A stretch of DNA of 64,000 nt from an uncultured Ruminococcus sp. (GCA_934463425.1 CAKSJP010000001.1:73262-137261); one strand, 5' to 3'. Positions 53,160-63,699 are shown, numbered from the stretch's first letter. Translations and numbers: made by a program. The notes: generated by a model from the letters alone, not told the origin.

Positions 53160-54008
53160 ATGGAAAATCAGATCACAGCAGAGCATCTGTCATTTCACTA
53201 TGTGGACGAAGAGGGAAAGGCAGTGTCACCGGAAATTCTGAAAGATCTGTCGCTGACCTTTGCACCGGGTTCCTTTACAGCAGTTTTAGGCCATAACGGC
53301 TGCGGAAAGTCTACTTTGGCAAAGCATATGAATGCCATTCTTCTGCCAACCGGCGGAAAAATGTGGGTTTCCGGGATGGATACTTGTGATGAGGACAAGC
53401 TGTATGAAATACGGCAGCATGTGGGAATGGTGTTTCAGAATCCGGATAACCAGATCGTTGCGACTATTGTGGAAGAGGATGTGGCATTTGGTCCGGAAAA
53501 TCTGGGACTTTCTCCAGAGGCGATACGAGAACGCGTCGATGATGCATTGAAAGCGGTCGGTATGTATGAATACCGTATGCATGCACCGACACAGCTTTCC
53601 GGCGGTCAGAAACAGCGCATCGCCATTGCCGGTATTATCGCCATGCGTCCCTCCTGTATTGTCCTGGACGAACCTACGGCTATGCTGGATCCGAAAGGGC
53701 GCCTAGAGGTCATGAAAACGATTCGCATGCTGAATCGTTCTTATGGGATCACCATAATCCTGATCACGCACTATATGGAAGAGGCGGCACAGGCGGATCG
53801 GGTTATTGTAATGGATGAGGGTGCAATTTTGTTTGACGATACACCAACTGAAGTTTTTTCACATGTGGAACAAATGAAAGCAGTAGGCCTGGATGTGCCC
53901 CAAGTGACAGAACTGGTGTATGAACTGCGAAAATGCGGCATTGCACTGGATGCGCATATTATCAGTGAAGATGCTTGCGTAGATGCAATCCTGCATCACA
54001 AGTGCTGA
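53160..54008 (+). CDS. ecfA1: ECF transporter ATPase EcfA1
   Basis: One of the two ATPases of the shared energising module of group II ECF vitamin importers. The start [14 protein letters not shown] at 53160 follows GGAGGG by five bases. The 282 residues show Walker [10 protein letters not shown] near 48-56, the Q-loop FQNPDNQIV, signature [13 protein letters not shown], Walker [17 protein letters not shown] and the H-loop [13 protein letters not shown]. The short ACGAA-rich [23 protein letters not shown] is typical of EcfA proteins. Substrate-binding S-components must come from other loci. Confidence 0.94.
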   Translation: MENQITAEHLSFHYVDEEGKAVSPEILKDLSLTFAPGSFTAVLGHNGCGKSTLAKHMNAILLPTGGKMWVSGMDTCDEDKLYEIRQHVGMVFQNPDNQIVATIVEEDVAFGPENLGLSPEAIRERVDDALKAVGMYEYRMHAPTQLSGGQKQRIAIAGIIAMRPSCIVLDEPTAMLDPKGRLEVMKTIRMLNRSYGITIILITHYMEEAAQADRVIVMDEGAILFDDTPTEVFSHVEQMKAVGLDVPQVTELVYELRKCGIALDAHIISEDACVDAILHHKC

Positions 54009-54022
54009 AATGAGGTGGATGA

Positions 54023-54895
54023 GTGGCAACCATACAGACGCAAGGTCTGACCTATTGCTATGGCATAGGAACGCCTTTTGAAAAAACTGCGGTAGATCAT
54101 GTGGATTTGGAGATCCAGTCGGGTTCATTTGTGGGAATCATCGGGCATACCGGTTCCGGAAAGTCCACGCTGATCCAGCATCTGAACGGATTGCTTCGTC
54201 CGACGGAAGGAAAAGTTCTTCTGGACGGTACAGATATCTGGGCAGACAAGACACAGATGCGAAATATTCGGTTTCGTGTTGGTTTGGTGTTTCAATATCC
54301 AGAATATCAAATCTTTGAAGAAACTGTAGCAAAGGATATTGCTTTTGGTCCGAAAAATATGGGACTTGCAGCAGAAGAAGTGCAGGCGCGGGTGCAGGAA
54401 ACGGCAGATATTGTGGGACTGTCAGAGGAAATTTTGGAGCAGTCTCCGTTTTTGTTGTCCGGTGGTCAAAAACGGCGCGTGGCGATTGCTGGTGTTATGG
54501 CAATGCGGCCGGAAGTGCTGATTTTAGATGAACCGACAGCTGGATTGGATCCTCGGGGACGTGAAGAGATTTTACAGGAGATCGAAGCCTATCGCCGTCA
54601 AACCGGCGCAACGATTCTGCTGGTTTCACACAGTATGGAGGATGTGGCGCGTCATGCGGAACGGATTTTGGTGATGAATAACGGAAAGGTGTTCTGCTAT
54701 GACACGGTCGCAAACGTGTTCCGCCGGTCACAGGAATTGCAGGCGATTGGACTGGCTGTGCCACAGATCACACGCGTTTGTGAGGCACTTCGCGCAAGTG
54801 GCGTTCCGCTGAGTGAAGATATTTTCACTGTAGAGCAGGCGAAAAATCAGCTGCTTTCGTGGTATCACAGAAAGGGGACGCAGGGATTATGCTGA
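54023..54895 (+). CDS. ecfA2: ECF transporter ATPase EcfA2
   Basis: Second ATPase of the ECF module. It starts at a GTG, preceded by GAGGTGG. The 290 residues show GIGTPFEKTAVDHVDLEI, Walker A GHTGSGKST near 43, FQYPEYQIFEETVAKDIAFGPKN, signature LSGGQKRRVAIAG, Walker B LILDEPTAGLDPRGR and H-loop VSHSMEDVARHAE. It overlaps ecfT by seven bases. Confidence 0.94.
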   Translation: MATIQTQGLTYCYGIGTPFEKTAVDHVDLEIQSGSFVGIIGHTGSGKSTLIQHLNGLLRPTEGKVLLDGTDIWADKTQMRNIRFRVGLVFQYPEYQIFEETVAKDIAFGPKNMGLAAEEVQARVQETADIVGLSEEILEQSPFLLSGGQKRRVAIAGVMAMRPEVLILDEPTAGLDPRGREEILQEIEAYRRQTGATILLVSHSMEDVARHAERILVMNNGKVFCYDTVANVFRRSQELQAIGLAVPQITRVCEALRASGVPLSEDIFTVEQAKNQLLSWYHRKGTQGLC

Positions 54896-55692
54896 AAGAT
54901 ATTACCATTGGACAATATTTTCCTGGCTCCAGTATCGTGCACCGCATGGATCCGCGGTTTAAGCTTGTGATGACGCTGCTGTTTATCGCAATGCTGTTTA
55001 TGGGACAGCATCTTTATTCTATTTGTTTTGGCGTGATATTCTGTATCCTGGCGCTTGCCTGCTCCAGGATTCCGTTTAAGCTGATCTGGAAGAGCATCAA
55101 ACCGCTGATCCCAGTGCTCCTGATTACAGCAGCGCTGGATCTGCTGCTGGTGGACAGTGGTGATGTTTATTGGAAGTGGCATTTTCTGAAGCTGACAGAG
55201 GGTGGAGTACGGACAGCTTTTCTGATGGTTATCCGGATCATTGTGCTGTTAGCAGGCTCTTCCCTGCTAACGTATACTACGTCGCCCATTGCATTGACGG
55301 ATGCCATTGAACGTCTGCTTTCACCTTTGAAAAAGCTGCATGTTCCGGTGCATACCTTTGCGATGATGATGACGATCTCTCTTCGATTTATTCCGACATT
55401 GCTGGAAGAGACAGATAAGATCATGACTGCACAAAAGGCGCGTGGCGCAAGCTTTAGTGAGGGAAATCTGCTGCAGCGCGCCAGGGCACTCGTGCCGATT
55501 TTAATCCCGCTTCTGGTTTCGTCATTTCATCGGGCAGAAGAACTGGCGACTGCAATGGAATGCCGCTGTTACCGCGGCGAAACCGGCAGAACCAAAATGC
55601 GCCAGCTGCATGCCGCAGCGTGTGATTATATCGCTATGATGATAACGCTTTTGCTGTTTGGGGCGGCTGTAGTGGTTAAAATCATTTTATAA
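54889..55692 (+). CDS. ecfT: ECF transporter transmembrane component EcfT
   Basis: Membrane scaffold linking ATPases to S-components. The start MLKDITIGQYFPGSSIVHRMDPRFKL at 54889 is preferred because the family begins so, and AGAAAGGGG lies upstream. The 267 residues have about five membrane segments (MTLLFIAMLFM, ICFGVIFCILALAC, LIPVLLITAALDLLL, MVIRIIVLLAGSSLLTY, C-terminal MMITLLLFGAAVVVKI) and the two coupling motifs AQKARGASF and ECRCYRGETGR, whose Arg residues contact the ATPases. Confidence 0.94.
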   Translation: MLKDITIGQYFPGSSIVHRMDPRFKLVMTLLFIAMLFMGQHLYSICFGVIFCILALACSRIPFKLIWKSIKPLIPVLLITAALDLLLVDSGDVYWKWHFLKLTEGGVRTAFLMVIRIIVLLAGSSLLTYTTSPIALTDAIERLLSPLKKLHVPVHTFAMMMTISLRFIPTLLEETDKIMTAQKARGASFSEGNLLQRARALVPILIPLLVSSFHRAEELATAMECRCYRGETGRTKMRQLHAAACDYIAMMITLLLFGAAVVVKIIL

Positions 55693-55706
55693 GGAGACGG
55701 AAGACC

Positions 55707-58385
55707 ATGGAAATGCAGTTGCTTCAGGCAAGAGCGATCGGCAGTCAAAAAAAACAGAATACAAAATACTGGCTGTTGCTGTCATTTTGTATTCCGGTAG
55801 TGATCATGGCATTAGGGTTTGCACTTCAGGAAGTGTTTCCTTTTGGTGATCGGCAGATCTTAGTCACAGATTTCTGGCATCAGTATTATCCTTTTTTGCG
55901 GCTGCTGCATGAAAAACTACAGCATGGCGGCTCACTGCTGTACAGTTGGGATACAGGACTAGGAACGAACTTCTTATCCATCTTTGCTTATTATGCAGCT
56001 AGTCCGCTGAATCTGCTTACCATATTTGTGCCGGAGGCATTTCTAAGGGAAGCTGTCACGCTGGTACTTTTGCTGAAAATCGGCTTTGCAGGTCTCTTTT
56101 TTGCATTATTTTTACGCGGAACATTTCGGCGCAGCGACTTTTCTATCTGTATTTTTTCTGTGATGTACGCACTTTGCAGCTATATCCTAGGGTATTATTG
56201 GAACATCATCTGGATCGACACCGTGGCGCTTTTGCCTTTGGTAGTACTTGGATTGGTGCATCTGGTGCGTGACGGGAAATATCGCTTATATATGATCGCG
56301 TTGGGACTTTCTCTGTTCACCAACTTTTATATTGGGATGTTTACTTGTATTTTCGCTGTGATCGCTTATTTGTGCCTTTGCGTATGTTATCTTCGGCCGC
56401 GGCAAATTCCGGGACGGACGGCAGCAATGCTGATCGGTTCTGTTATGGGCGGTGCATTGGCAGCGGTTGTCTTGCTTCCTGCTTATTACGCTTTGCAGTT
56501 GACATACAGTGTCAATAACATTTTCCCCACAACAGTTCAGTTCTATGAGAACTGGCGAACACTTGCGGCAGATCTGCTTAGCTTTCACGCGCCGACTGCG
56601 AAAGAGGGCTTGCCGAATCTGGCGTGCGGTGTATTGCCTCTCGCGCTGATGGGACCGTTTTTGCGGTCCGGCAGCATTCGTATTCGTGAAAAAGTCGCTG
56701 CAATTCTGGTGCTTGCATTTCTGCTGATCAGCTGCAACTGCAATGTGCTCAATTATATCTGGCACGGCTTTCATTTTCCCAATATGCTGCCTTATCGCTT
56801 CTCTTTCCTGTTTTCGTTCGTTTTGCTGACAATGGGATATCGTGCGTTTGCAGTTGCTCTGGCAGAAAAGTTTCGGGTCTGGGATATCCTTGCAATGTTA
56901 GCGATGGCAGCGCTCATTTTCGCACTGTCCTATGGCATCCAGGAAAACCAGGCGGTTTACTGGTCTGTTGCTTTGATGTTGCTGTATGCTGTGATTTTAC
57001 TGCTGTTTTTCCGGGAGATCTTTGGAAAAAAACTGCTGTATCTTTCGCTGTCCATTGTGCTGGCGTTTGAAATGTTTCAGAATGTAAAGCTGGGAACAGA
57101 AACAGTTTCCACATCAGACCGGATAAGCTATCCATCCTGCAGCACTGAGGTTGAGTCATTGCAGCAGCAAATTGAACAGCAGGATGAAACATTGTTCTAT
57201 CGGACAGAAATGTCCACATGGTACACACTGAATGATCCGGCGCTGTACGGGTATCATGGGCTGTCTCAGTTTTCGTCTATGGCAAATGAGAATGTCACCA
57301 AATGGATGCGCGCACTGGGTTTGCCGGCATCTGAGGCAGGGAATCGCTATTATTATGGCGGCGGCACACCGGTAACAAATCTGTTTACCAGCATCCGTTA
57401 TCTGATCAATCGGAGCGGTTCTGTTTTGGATGCTGTAGAATGGCAGCAGATCGCATCCCAAAACGGCAGCACTGCTTACCGCAATCAATATGACCTGCCC
57501 ATTGGATTCTGGACGAATGAAACACTCAGTACCTATGAAACGCTGCCTGATGCCAATCCCTTTGAGAATCAAAATACGCTGTTCCGCTTGGCGACGGGAA
57601 TTGAAACGCCGCTGTTTACTCGTGTGGAGGTGGACAGTGTGGCATATACCGGTGCAGAAGCTGTAAAAAATGACTATGGCAGATATACCTATCAGGCAGA
57701 TGCCGCAGCCGAAACCAGGACATTGCAGTATAATTATGTGATGCCCAAAGAAGCATCTCTTTATGGCTATATGGATGTATCCAACGGGTCTGGTGTTACA
57801 GTGCAGCAAAACGGAAGCTATGTCGGATCGTACAATAATGGGAATCAGCCATATCTCTTTTCTATGGGAACAGTTCCGGGGGGCGTTTCTGCCGGTCTTT
57901 CTGTCAATTTGCCTGCAGATGCAGTTTCCGGCTCTGTCACGGTATATGTTTATGAAATGAACCAGGCGGTACTGGAAGAAGGGTATGCAGCGCTGCGAGA
58001 CGGCGGAGTTTCCCTTACAGATTTTTCCGATACCAAACTGACCGGAACAATGACTGCACCTGCAGATGGACTATGTTATTTCTCGATTCCGTACGATTCC
58101 GGTTGGCGCGCAGAAGTCGATGGGGAAAAGGCAGAGATCATGTCCGTTGGAGATGCCATGACCGCAATTCCGGTTTCAGCCGGAATGCACACCGTTACAC
58201 TGTATTACTGCCCGAAGGGGCTTTCAGCTGGTATTTGTTGTACCGGTGCTGTGATTCTGCTTCTTGCTGCTTCTTATATACTAGAGAAAAAACGGGGCAG
58301 GTCATTTCTGGAGCCTGTTTCTGCCAGGCAGAAAGAAAAAGATGAAACAGCAAGCACAGAGAATGTGGAGGAAACACAAGGATGA
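55707..58385 (+). CDS. YfhO-like polytopic membrane protein
   Basis: The 892 residues contain about twelve to thirteen membrane segments in the first 460 residues, then an extracytoplasmic beta-rich part (about 470-820), and a final membrane segment near 845 with a basic tail. The short N-terminal part DRQILVTDFWHQYYPFLRLLHEKL and DTGLGTNFLSIFAYYAASPLNLL match the YfhO family (GT-C fold), which helps decorate cell-wall teichoic or lipid-linked glycans. No donor can be named. It sits between ecfT and truA, genes that are usually adjacent, and overlaps truA by four bases. AAGGAGACG precedes the ATG. Confidence 0.88.
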   Translation: MEMQLLQARAIGSQKKQNTKYWLLLSFCIPVVIMALGFALQEVFPFGDRQILVTDFWHQYYPFLRLLHEKLQHGGSLLYSWDTGLGTNFLSIFAYYAASPLNLLTIFVPEAFLREAVTLVLLLKIGFAGLFFALFLRGTFRRSDFSICIFSVMYALCSYILGYYWNIIWIDTVALLPLVVLGLVHLVRDGKYRLYMIALGLSLFTNFYIGMFTCIFAVIAYLCLCVCYLRPRQIPGRTAAMLIGSVMGGALAAVVLLPAYYALQLTYSVNNIFPTTVQFYENWRTLAADLLSFHAPTAKEGLPNLACGVLPLALMGPFLRSGSIRIREKVAAILVLAFLLISCNCNVLNYIWHGFHFPNMLPYRFSFLFSFVLLTMGYRAFAVALAEKFRVWDILAMLAMAALIFALSYGIQENQAVYWSVALMLLYAVILLLFFREIFGKKLLYLSLSIVLAFEMFQNVKLGTETVSTSDRISYPSCSTEVESLQQQIEQQDETLFYRTEMSTWYTLNDPALYGYHGLSQFSSMANENVTKWMRALGLPASEAGNRYYYGGGTPVTNLFTSIRYLINRSGSVLDAVEWQQIASQNGSTAYRNQYDLPIGFWTNETLSTYETLPDANPFENQNTLFRLATGIETPLFTRVEVDSVAYTGAEAVKNDYGRYTYQADAAAETRTLQYNYVMPKEASLYGYMDVSNGSGVTVQQNGSYVGSYNNGNQPYLFSMGTVPGGVSAGLSVNLPADAVSGSVTVYVYEMNQAVLEEGYAALRDGGVSLTDFSDTKLTGTMTAPADGLCYFSIPYDSGWRAEVDGEKAEIMSVGDAMTAIPVSAGMHTVTLYYCPKGLSAGICCTGAVILLLAASYILEKKRGRSFLEPVSARQKEKDETASTENVEETQG

Positions 58386-59128
58386 GAAATCTGAAAGTGA
58401 CGATGAGCTTTCGCGGAACAAAGTATCACGGTTATCAGCGTCAACCAAACGGTATTACGGTACAAGAAGTAGTAGAAGACGCACTGTCTAAGCTGCTGAA
58501 TGAACCGGTCACCATTCAGGGGTGTTCCCGGACAGATACTGGTGTACATGCCCGGGAATATTGTTTTACGCTGCAAACAGAAAAGAATTTGCCGGAGCGC
58601 AATTTTATCCGCGGTGCCTGTGGCTATCTGCCGGAGGATATCTCGATCTATCGCGTAGAAGAAATGCCGATAGATTTTCATGCGCGTTTCAGCTGCAAAG
58701 CCAAAGAATATATGTACCGCATCCACAACAGCGAGAGCAAGAATCCTTTTACCACAGACTTAGAATTGCTGTATCGAAGAAAAATGGATATTCCGCTTTT
58801 GCAGGAAGCTGCAGAACATTTTGTTGGAGAACATGATTTTGCGACATTCTGTACAAATTACACAGAAAAGCAGAATACCATTCGGACAATCTACGACATA
58901 ACCATAGAAAAACAGGAGAATACAGTGATACTGCTTGTCAAAGGGAATGGTTTTCTGTATAATATGGTTAGGATACTGGTTGGAACGTTGCTAAGCGTAA
59001 ACGAAGGACGCATTGCTGTTTCAGATTTAGATGATTTGTTAGCATCGAAAAATCGCATCCTTGCCGGGATCACAGCGCAGGCACATGGACTCTACTTAAA
59101 CCGGGTATTTTACGAAGATGTCCAGTAG
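58382..59128 (+). CDS. truA: tRNA pseudouridine synthase A
   Basis: Makes pseudouridine at positions 38-40 of tRNA anticodon stems. The 248 residues show VTMSFRGTKYHGYQRQPNGITVQE, the catalytic Asp52 in GCSRTDTGVHARE, DFHARFSCKAKEYMYRI, HDFATFC and FLYNMVRILVGTLL. The ATG overlaps the YfhO gene stop (ATGA), with GGAGG just upstream. Confidence 0.96.
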   Translation: MRNLKVTMSFRGTKYHGYQRQPNGITVQEVVEDALSKLLNEPVTIQGCSRTDTGVHAREYCFTLQTEKNLPERNFIRGACGYLPEDISIYRVEEMPIDFHARFSCKAKEYMYRIHNSESKNPFTTDLELLYRRKMDIPLLQEAAEHFVGEHDFATFCTNYTEKQNTIRTIYDITIEKQENTVILLVKGNGFLYNMVRILVGTLLSVNEGRIAVSDLDDLLASKNRILAGITAQAHGLYLNRVFYEDVQ

Positions 59129-59158
59129 GTTTGTTCAGAAAGGAGATCACCAAAAATC

Positions 59159-60328
59159 ATGAGTTATGATTCGGATGATATGATCGAAAAACGAAAGCGC
59201 CGCAGTAAGCTGCGTGCCTTTCGGAATTTGCTGATATTTTTGCTGCTTGTTGGATTCTGCGGTTATTTGTATATGCAGCGCGATATGTGGATTCCCAAAT
59301 TAGAAGGGATTGGCAGCCGTTATGATTCGGTAACACAAAATGATGGCACACTGGCAGAAGGAAATTTTCCGCTGACGATTTCCGGAAGCTCCAGCTACCA
59401 GGTGAATATTGTAGATGACACGCTGTTTTTGCTGCATGATGCATATTTGGATACCTATTCTTTGCACGGAGATTCCGGTGATACGCGGCAGCATGCTTTT
59501 CAGAACGCAATGCTCCAGTCTTCTGGAAAATATGCGTTACTGTACGAGAGCGGCGGTACGTCGTTTCGTTTGGATACCAAGCATAAGAATATTTACAGCA
59601 AATCAGTCGATGATGACATCATTTCCGGTACAGTCAGCAGCAATGGTTCTGTTGCATTGATTACGGAATCCAGTTCTTATGCGTGTTCTATTTTGGTATA
59701 TGACAATACCGGAAAACGTATCTATCAGCGAAATTGTGTAGAATATGTGGTGGATGTTGTATTTCATAAGGACAGCGATGGACTGTGCTTTACATCAGTA
59801 CAAGTAGAAAACGGTGTAATGAACAGTACTGTGACAAGCGTATTGTTCAATCAGGTGGACACAAAGTGGACTTCTCTTCCGTTGGAAACATTAAGTGTCA
59901 AATCCGGATTTTCCTCTGAAGGAGAATTGTGTGTCGTGGGAAATACTGCGTGCGCATACTATAGCAGTACCGGCGAAATGTTAGGCACATACAATTATAA
60001 CGGCACGTTGATCAGCGCAGATCTGGAAAACGGAAAAGCAGCATTGATTATTCAGGACGATCAGAAGCGTGACACTTCTTTGGTGCTCTTGAATAAGTCC
60101 GTATCCAGCCCGAAGGTGGTTCCCATTGACAGCACTGCAGAACTGGTGCGTGTTTTTGACGGAGATGCAATCGTTATGAGTCCGGGCAACATTACCTCTT
60201 ATGACTTTTCCGGCAGCGCTGTGGCGACTGTAAAACTGGAAGGTGCTTATACGTCCTTCCTGAAGCAGGACGGCTATCTGTTCCTGTTGGGTTATAATCA
60301 GATCGACCGTGTAGACTTTAAGGAGTAG
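59159..60328 (+). CDS. DUF5711 family membrane-anchored protein
   Basis: The 389-residue protein has a basic cytosolic start (IEKRKRRSKLR), one membrane helix at about 22-41 and a long outside domain of repeated beta strands resembling a propeller (ISGSSSYQVNIVDDTLFLLHD, SGKYALLYESGGTSFRLD, VSSNGSVALITESSS). It is recognisable as DUF5711, common in Ruminococcaceae, with no known role. AAAGGAG precedes the ATG. It stands three bases before the CvpA-like gene, so both membrane proteins are probably made together. Confidence 0.8.
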   Translation: MSYDSDDMIEKRKRRSKLRAFRNLLIFLLLVGFCGYLYMQRDMWIPKLEGIGSRYDSVTQNDGTLAEGNFPLTISGSSSYQVNIVDDTLFLLHDAYLDTYSLHGDSGDTRQHAFQNAMLQSSGKYALLYESGGTSFRLDTKHKNIYSKSVDDDIISGTVSSNGSVALITESSSYACSILVYDNTGKRIYQRNCVEYVVDVVFHKDSDGLCFTSVQVENGVMNSTVTSVLFNQVDTKWTSLPLETLSVKSGFSSEGELCVVGNTACAYYSSTGEMLGTYNYNGTLISADLENGKAALIIQDDQKRDTSLVLLNKSVSSPKVVPIDSTAELVRVFDGDAIVMSPGNITSYDFSGSAVATVKLEGAYTSFLKQDGYLFLLGYNQIDRVDFKE

Positions 60329-60331
60329 CTT

Positions 60332-61219
60332 GTGGAAACATGGATGAATCAGACCTGGTGGCTTTATGATCTGACAGCTGCAGCAGTATTGGTACTTTGC
60401 ATTTGGGGTGGTTGGCGGCGAGGTCTGATCGGCTCCGTTGCCGGTTTGCTCGGCTATGGTGCAGCTGCACTTCTGGCTGGTGTTTTAGCACAGCCGGCAG
60501 CAGGCTATGTCTACGATCAGTGGTTGGAAGAACCATGTGTTTCTGTTTTGGAACAGAAAATGGAAGCCTATCACCTGGCAGATACCATACAGCAGACATT
60601 GGGGAATTACGGAATCCAATTGGACAATGCGGCATTGCAGCAGATTGCAAATCATCCGGACAATGCTGCCGATCAGCTCTATGCAGCTGTTTCGCAGGAA
60701 ACTGGATTACCGGAGGAAATGTTAAAGCAAGGCCTTTCCGGCAGCATTGACAGTGCCGCCTCACAGATGTTTACTGGTATGCCGGAATGGATGACACAGG
60801 CGATTCTGCCGAAGCAAGATACAGAGCAGCTGCAGAATCGAGCAGTACAATCTGCGGCATTGGTGCTGTCCAGTAATACCCATGACGCAGCTGTACAGCT
60901 GACAAAACTGTATATTCGTCCGGTGTTGATACAATTGATAAAAACATTTACTTTTTCCGTTCTATTCCTCTTGATTTCTGTGCTTATTCAAGGTATAATA
61001 AAAGGGCTGTATGCTTTGCGGCAAACGGATGACGGTCATTTGACAGATCAGACAATCGGTGCGGCAGTTGGTGTAGTACAAGCGATTTTTTTGTTAGTGT
61101 TAATGGGAAAGTTAACGGTATGGATCGTGCAGCATGGGGACAATCAGATTGCTTTTTTTCAGGAAGCAGCAATTCAAAAAACAGTGTTTTTCCGATATCT
61201 TTATGAATGGATCAAATAG
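60332..61219 (+). CDS. CvpA-like membrane protein with long extracytoplasmic insert
   Basis: A GTG start six bases after AAGGAG. The 295 residues begin with two membrane segments (about 12-30 and 36-55; WGGWRRGLIGSVAGLLGYGAAALLAGVLA), then a roughly 140-residue hydrophilic, Gln/Ala-rich helical segment, and end with two more membrane segments (about 205-230 and 240-265). The G-x-x-RG-L-I-x-S motif near residue 28 is the mark of CvpA (colicin V production) proteins. Normal CvpA proteins are about 160 residues, so the insert is unusual. Function unknown. Confidence 0.75.
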   Translation: METWMNQTWWLYDLTAAAVLVLCIWGGWRRGLIGSVAGLLGYGAAALLAGVLAQPAAGYVYDQWLEEPCVSVLEQKMEAYHLADTIQQTLGNYGIQLDNAALQQIANHPDNAADQLYAAVSQETGLPEEMLKQGLSGSIDSAASQMFTGMPEWMTQAILPKQDTEQLQNRAVQSAALVLSSNTHDAAVQLTKLYIRPVLIQLIKTFTFSVLFLLISVLIQGIIKGLYALRQTDDGHLTDQTIGAAVGVVQAIFLLVLMGKLTVWIVQHGDNQIAFFQEAAIQKTVFFRYLYEWIK

Positions 61220-61277
61220 GATGTGGGCAGATGCCTGTGAGAGCTTTTTATAAAATCAGAAAGGTGTGTAAGAAATA

Positions 61278-63584
61278 ATGATGTTATGCAGTCGATGCAA
61301 AAAGCGGCCTGCAGTTGTATTCATTACAGCGATGCAGGGTGACAAAAAGAAAAATGAGGGGCTGTGTTTGGTTTGTGCAAAAGAAATGCATGTTCCACAG
61401 ATTGATGAATATATGAAGCAAATGGGCATTTCTGATGATGAGCTGGAGCAGATTTCCAATCAGATGATGGATATGATGGATGGTGAAAATTTTGAGATGG
61501 GCGGGTCTGATGTAATGCCGCAGTTCATTCAGAATATCATGAAAGACCCGGGCAAGATACTGGATAATTTTAAGAATGCTGCAGACGGAGAAAATCTGCC
61601 GAAAAGTACAGACGATGCGGCACAGGGGGATTTTACAGAGACGCCGCGCCGGGAGCGCCGTTCTAAGCGGAAAAAAGAATTGAAGTTCCTGGGGAATTAC
61701 TGCACCAATTTAAGTCAGCGTGCTGCGGACGGAAAATTGGATGCTGTGATCGGACGGGACAAAGAAATCGCCCGTGTGATTCAGATCCTGTCTCGTCGCA
61801 CCAAGAATAATCCCTGCCTGATCGGTGAACCGGGTGTTGGTAAAACGGCAATTGCAGAAGGAATTGCCCTGCGTATCCATGCCGGAAATGTCCCCATGCA
61901 TTTGAAAAATAAGCAGATCTATCTGTTGGATCTGACTTCTCTGGTTGCCGGAACACAATTCCGCGGACAGTTTGAGAGTCGTGTAAAGGGCCTGATTACT
62001 GAGGTGAAGCAGGAAGGGAACATCATTCTGTTTATTGATGAGATTCATAATTTAGTGGGAACAGGTAACTCAGAAGGTTCTATGAATGCCGCCAATATCC
62101 TAAAGCCGGCACTGTCTCGCGGCGAGATCCAGGTGATCGGCGCAACAACCTTTGAGGAGTACCGCAAGTACATTGAAAAGGATTCCGCATTAGAGCGCCG
62201 CTTCCAGCCGGTAACTGTAAATGAGCCGACAATCGAGGAAACAATCGCGGTTCTCAACGGCATTGCAAAGTACTATGAAGCATATCACCGGGTGCATATC
62301 TCTCCGGAAATGATTCGCCTTTGCGCAGTATTGGCAGAGCGCTATATTACGGATCGGTTCCTGCCGGATAAGGCAATCGACCTGTTGGATGAAAGCTGTG
62401 CCTGCACCAACCTGCGTTCTCCGGAAATCGAAGCATATGATATGCTTGTGAAGAAAAAGGAAGAACTGGAGGAACAGGAAAAGGCTCTGGAAGATGAAAC
62501 GGAAATTGATTATGAAAAGCTGGCGCAGCTGAAGGGCGAACTGATTCGGTTAAATGCAAGCCTGGAGGAAGCATCTAAAAAATTGGAAAATGTTCAGGTA
62601 ACAGGCGATGATCTGTCAAAGGTTATTGAACTATGGACAGGAATTCCAGCGCATAAAATTGCCGAAACTGAGTTCACAAAGCTAGCGCATCTGGAAGATC
62701 GTCTAAAATCCCGAATTATTGGACAAGACGAAGCAGTTGACTTGCTTTCTAAGGCTATCAAGCGGACAAGAGTACAGCTCAGTCCGCGCCGTCGTCCGGC
62801 ATCGTTCATTTTTGTAGGACCTACTGGTGTTGGTAAAACGGAATTGGTAAAGGTTTTGGCTGAGGAACTGTTCGATTCTAACGAACCGCTGATTCGGCTT
62901 GATATGACGGAATTTATGGAAAAGCATTCGATTGCGAGAATGATCGGTTCTCCTCCGGGATATGTCGGCTATGATGAAGCTGGTCAGTTAACAGAAAAGG
63001 TACGCCGTCGTCCGTATTCCGTAATCTTGTTTGATGAGATCGAAAAGGCGCATCCGGATGTCATGAACATTTTGATGCAAATTCTGGATGAAGGCAAGAT
63101 CGATGATGCTCAAGGCAGAACCGTCAGCTTTGAAAATACAGTAATTTGCATGACATCCAATGCCGGTTCTACCGATAAGAGCATCGGCGTTGGATTCAAT
63201 CGAACAGACACGGAGATCTCCAAGGAAAAGGCAATAAAAGGACTGCGGGAATTCCTGCGTCCCGAATTTATCAGCCGAATCGATGAAATTGTGGTATTTC
63301 GGAATCTGGAAAAGAAGGACTTCGAGAAGATTGCAGCACTGATGCTGGATGAAATGAAACAGCCGCTGGCAGAAAAGAACATTGCGTTGCAGTATGACGA
63401 TGCGGCGCTGATCGCAATTGCAGAAGAAGCATATGGAAAGCCCTATGGCGCTCGTGACATTCGCCGCGTTATTCGGCAAACAGTGGAAGATCAGGTAGCT
63501 TCTTTGATTATTGCACATAGCGGTATTATCAAAACGCTGCTGGTTTCTGCAAAGGACGGCAAAATTGAAGTTACTTTTCAATAA
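61278..63584 (+). CDS. Clp protease ATP-binding subunit, ClpE-like (zinc-finger N-terminus)
   Basis: An HSP100 unfoldase of 768 residues that would feed ClpP. The N-terminus lacks the Clp repeat domain and instead has a zinc finger with Cys4, Cys7, Cys30 and Cys33 ([10 protein letters not shown] ... LCLVCAKE), the layout of Bacillus ClpE and McsA. A linker of about 90 residues leads to the first AAA+ domain ([15 protein letters not shown] near 190; [13 protein letters not shown]), a coiled-coil middle part (about 390-440), and the second AAA+ domain ([34 protein letters not shown]), then the C-terminal D2-small domain. Regulation by CtsR is not visible: I saw no clear heptad repeat upstream. 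The ATG follows AAGGTGTG. Confidence 0.9.
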   Translation: MMLCSRCKKRPAVVFITAMQGDKKKNEGLCLVCAKEMHVPQIDEYMKQMGISDDELEQISNQMMDMMDGENFEMGGSDVMPQFIQNIMKDPGKILDNFKNAADGENLPKSTDDAAQGDFTETPRRERRSKRKKELKFLGNYCTNLSQRAADGKLDAVIGRDKEIARVIQILSRRTKNNPCLIGEPGVGKTAIAEGIALRIHAGNVPMHLKNKQIYLLDLTSLVAGTQFRGQFESRVKGLITEVKQEGNIILFIDEIHNLVGTGNSEGSMNAANILKPALSRGEIQVIGATTFEEYRKYIEKDSALERRFQPVTVNEPTIEETIAVLNGIAKYYEAYHRVHISPEMIRLCAVLAERYITDRFLPDKAIDLLDESCACTNLRSPEIEAYDMLVKKKEELEEQEKALEDETEIDYEKLAQLKGELIRLNASLEEASKKLENVQVTGDDLSKVIELWTGIPAHKIAETEFTKLAHLEDRLKSRIIGQDEAVDLLSKAIKRTRVQLSPRRRPASFIFVGPTGVGKTELVKVLAEELFDSNEPLIRLDMTEFMEKHSIARMIGSPPGYVGYDEAGQLTEKVRRRPYSVILFDEIEKAHPDVMNILMQILDEGKIDDAQGRTVSFENTVICMTSNAGSTDKSIGVGFNRTDTEISKEKAIKGLREFLRPEFISRIDEIVVFRNLEKKDFEKIAALMLDEMKQPLAEKNIALQYDDAALIAIAEEAYGKPYGARDIRRVIRQTVEDQVASLIIAHSGIIKTLLVSAKDGKIEVTFQ

Positions 63585-63600
63585 TTTGAAATAAGCGCAA

Positions 63601-63633
63601 AAAAGGGAGAGCCATTCGTGGTTCTCCCTTTTT
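63601..63633 (+). terminator. Terminator of the ClpE-like gene
   Basis: AAAAGGGAGA-GCC pairs with GG-TTCTCCCTTTT around a short loop, with T-run on the 3' side. Because it is A-rich on the 5' side it may also act on transcripts from the tRNA side. Confidence 0.85.
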
Positions 63634-63661
63634 GATGCATGATTTTGGTGCGTATAAAAAT

Positions 63662-63693
63662 AAAAAACAGCTTCTGTCATTTACAGAAGCTGT
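63662..63693 (-). terminator. Terminator of the left tRNA-Gln copy
   Basis: ACAGCTTCTGT and ACAGAAGCTGT form a perfect 11-bp stem with a 5-base loop, followed by TTTTTT on the minus strand, six bases after the tRNA 3' end. Confidence 0.85.
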
Positions 63694-63699
63694 AAAAAT

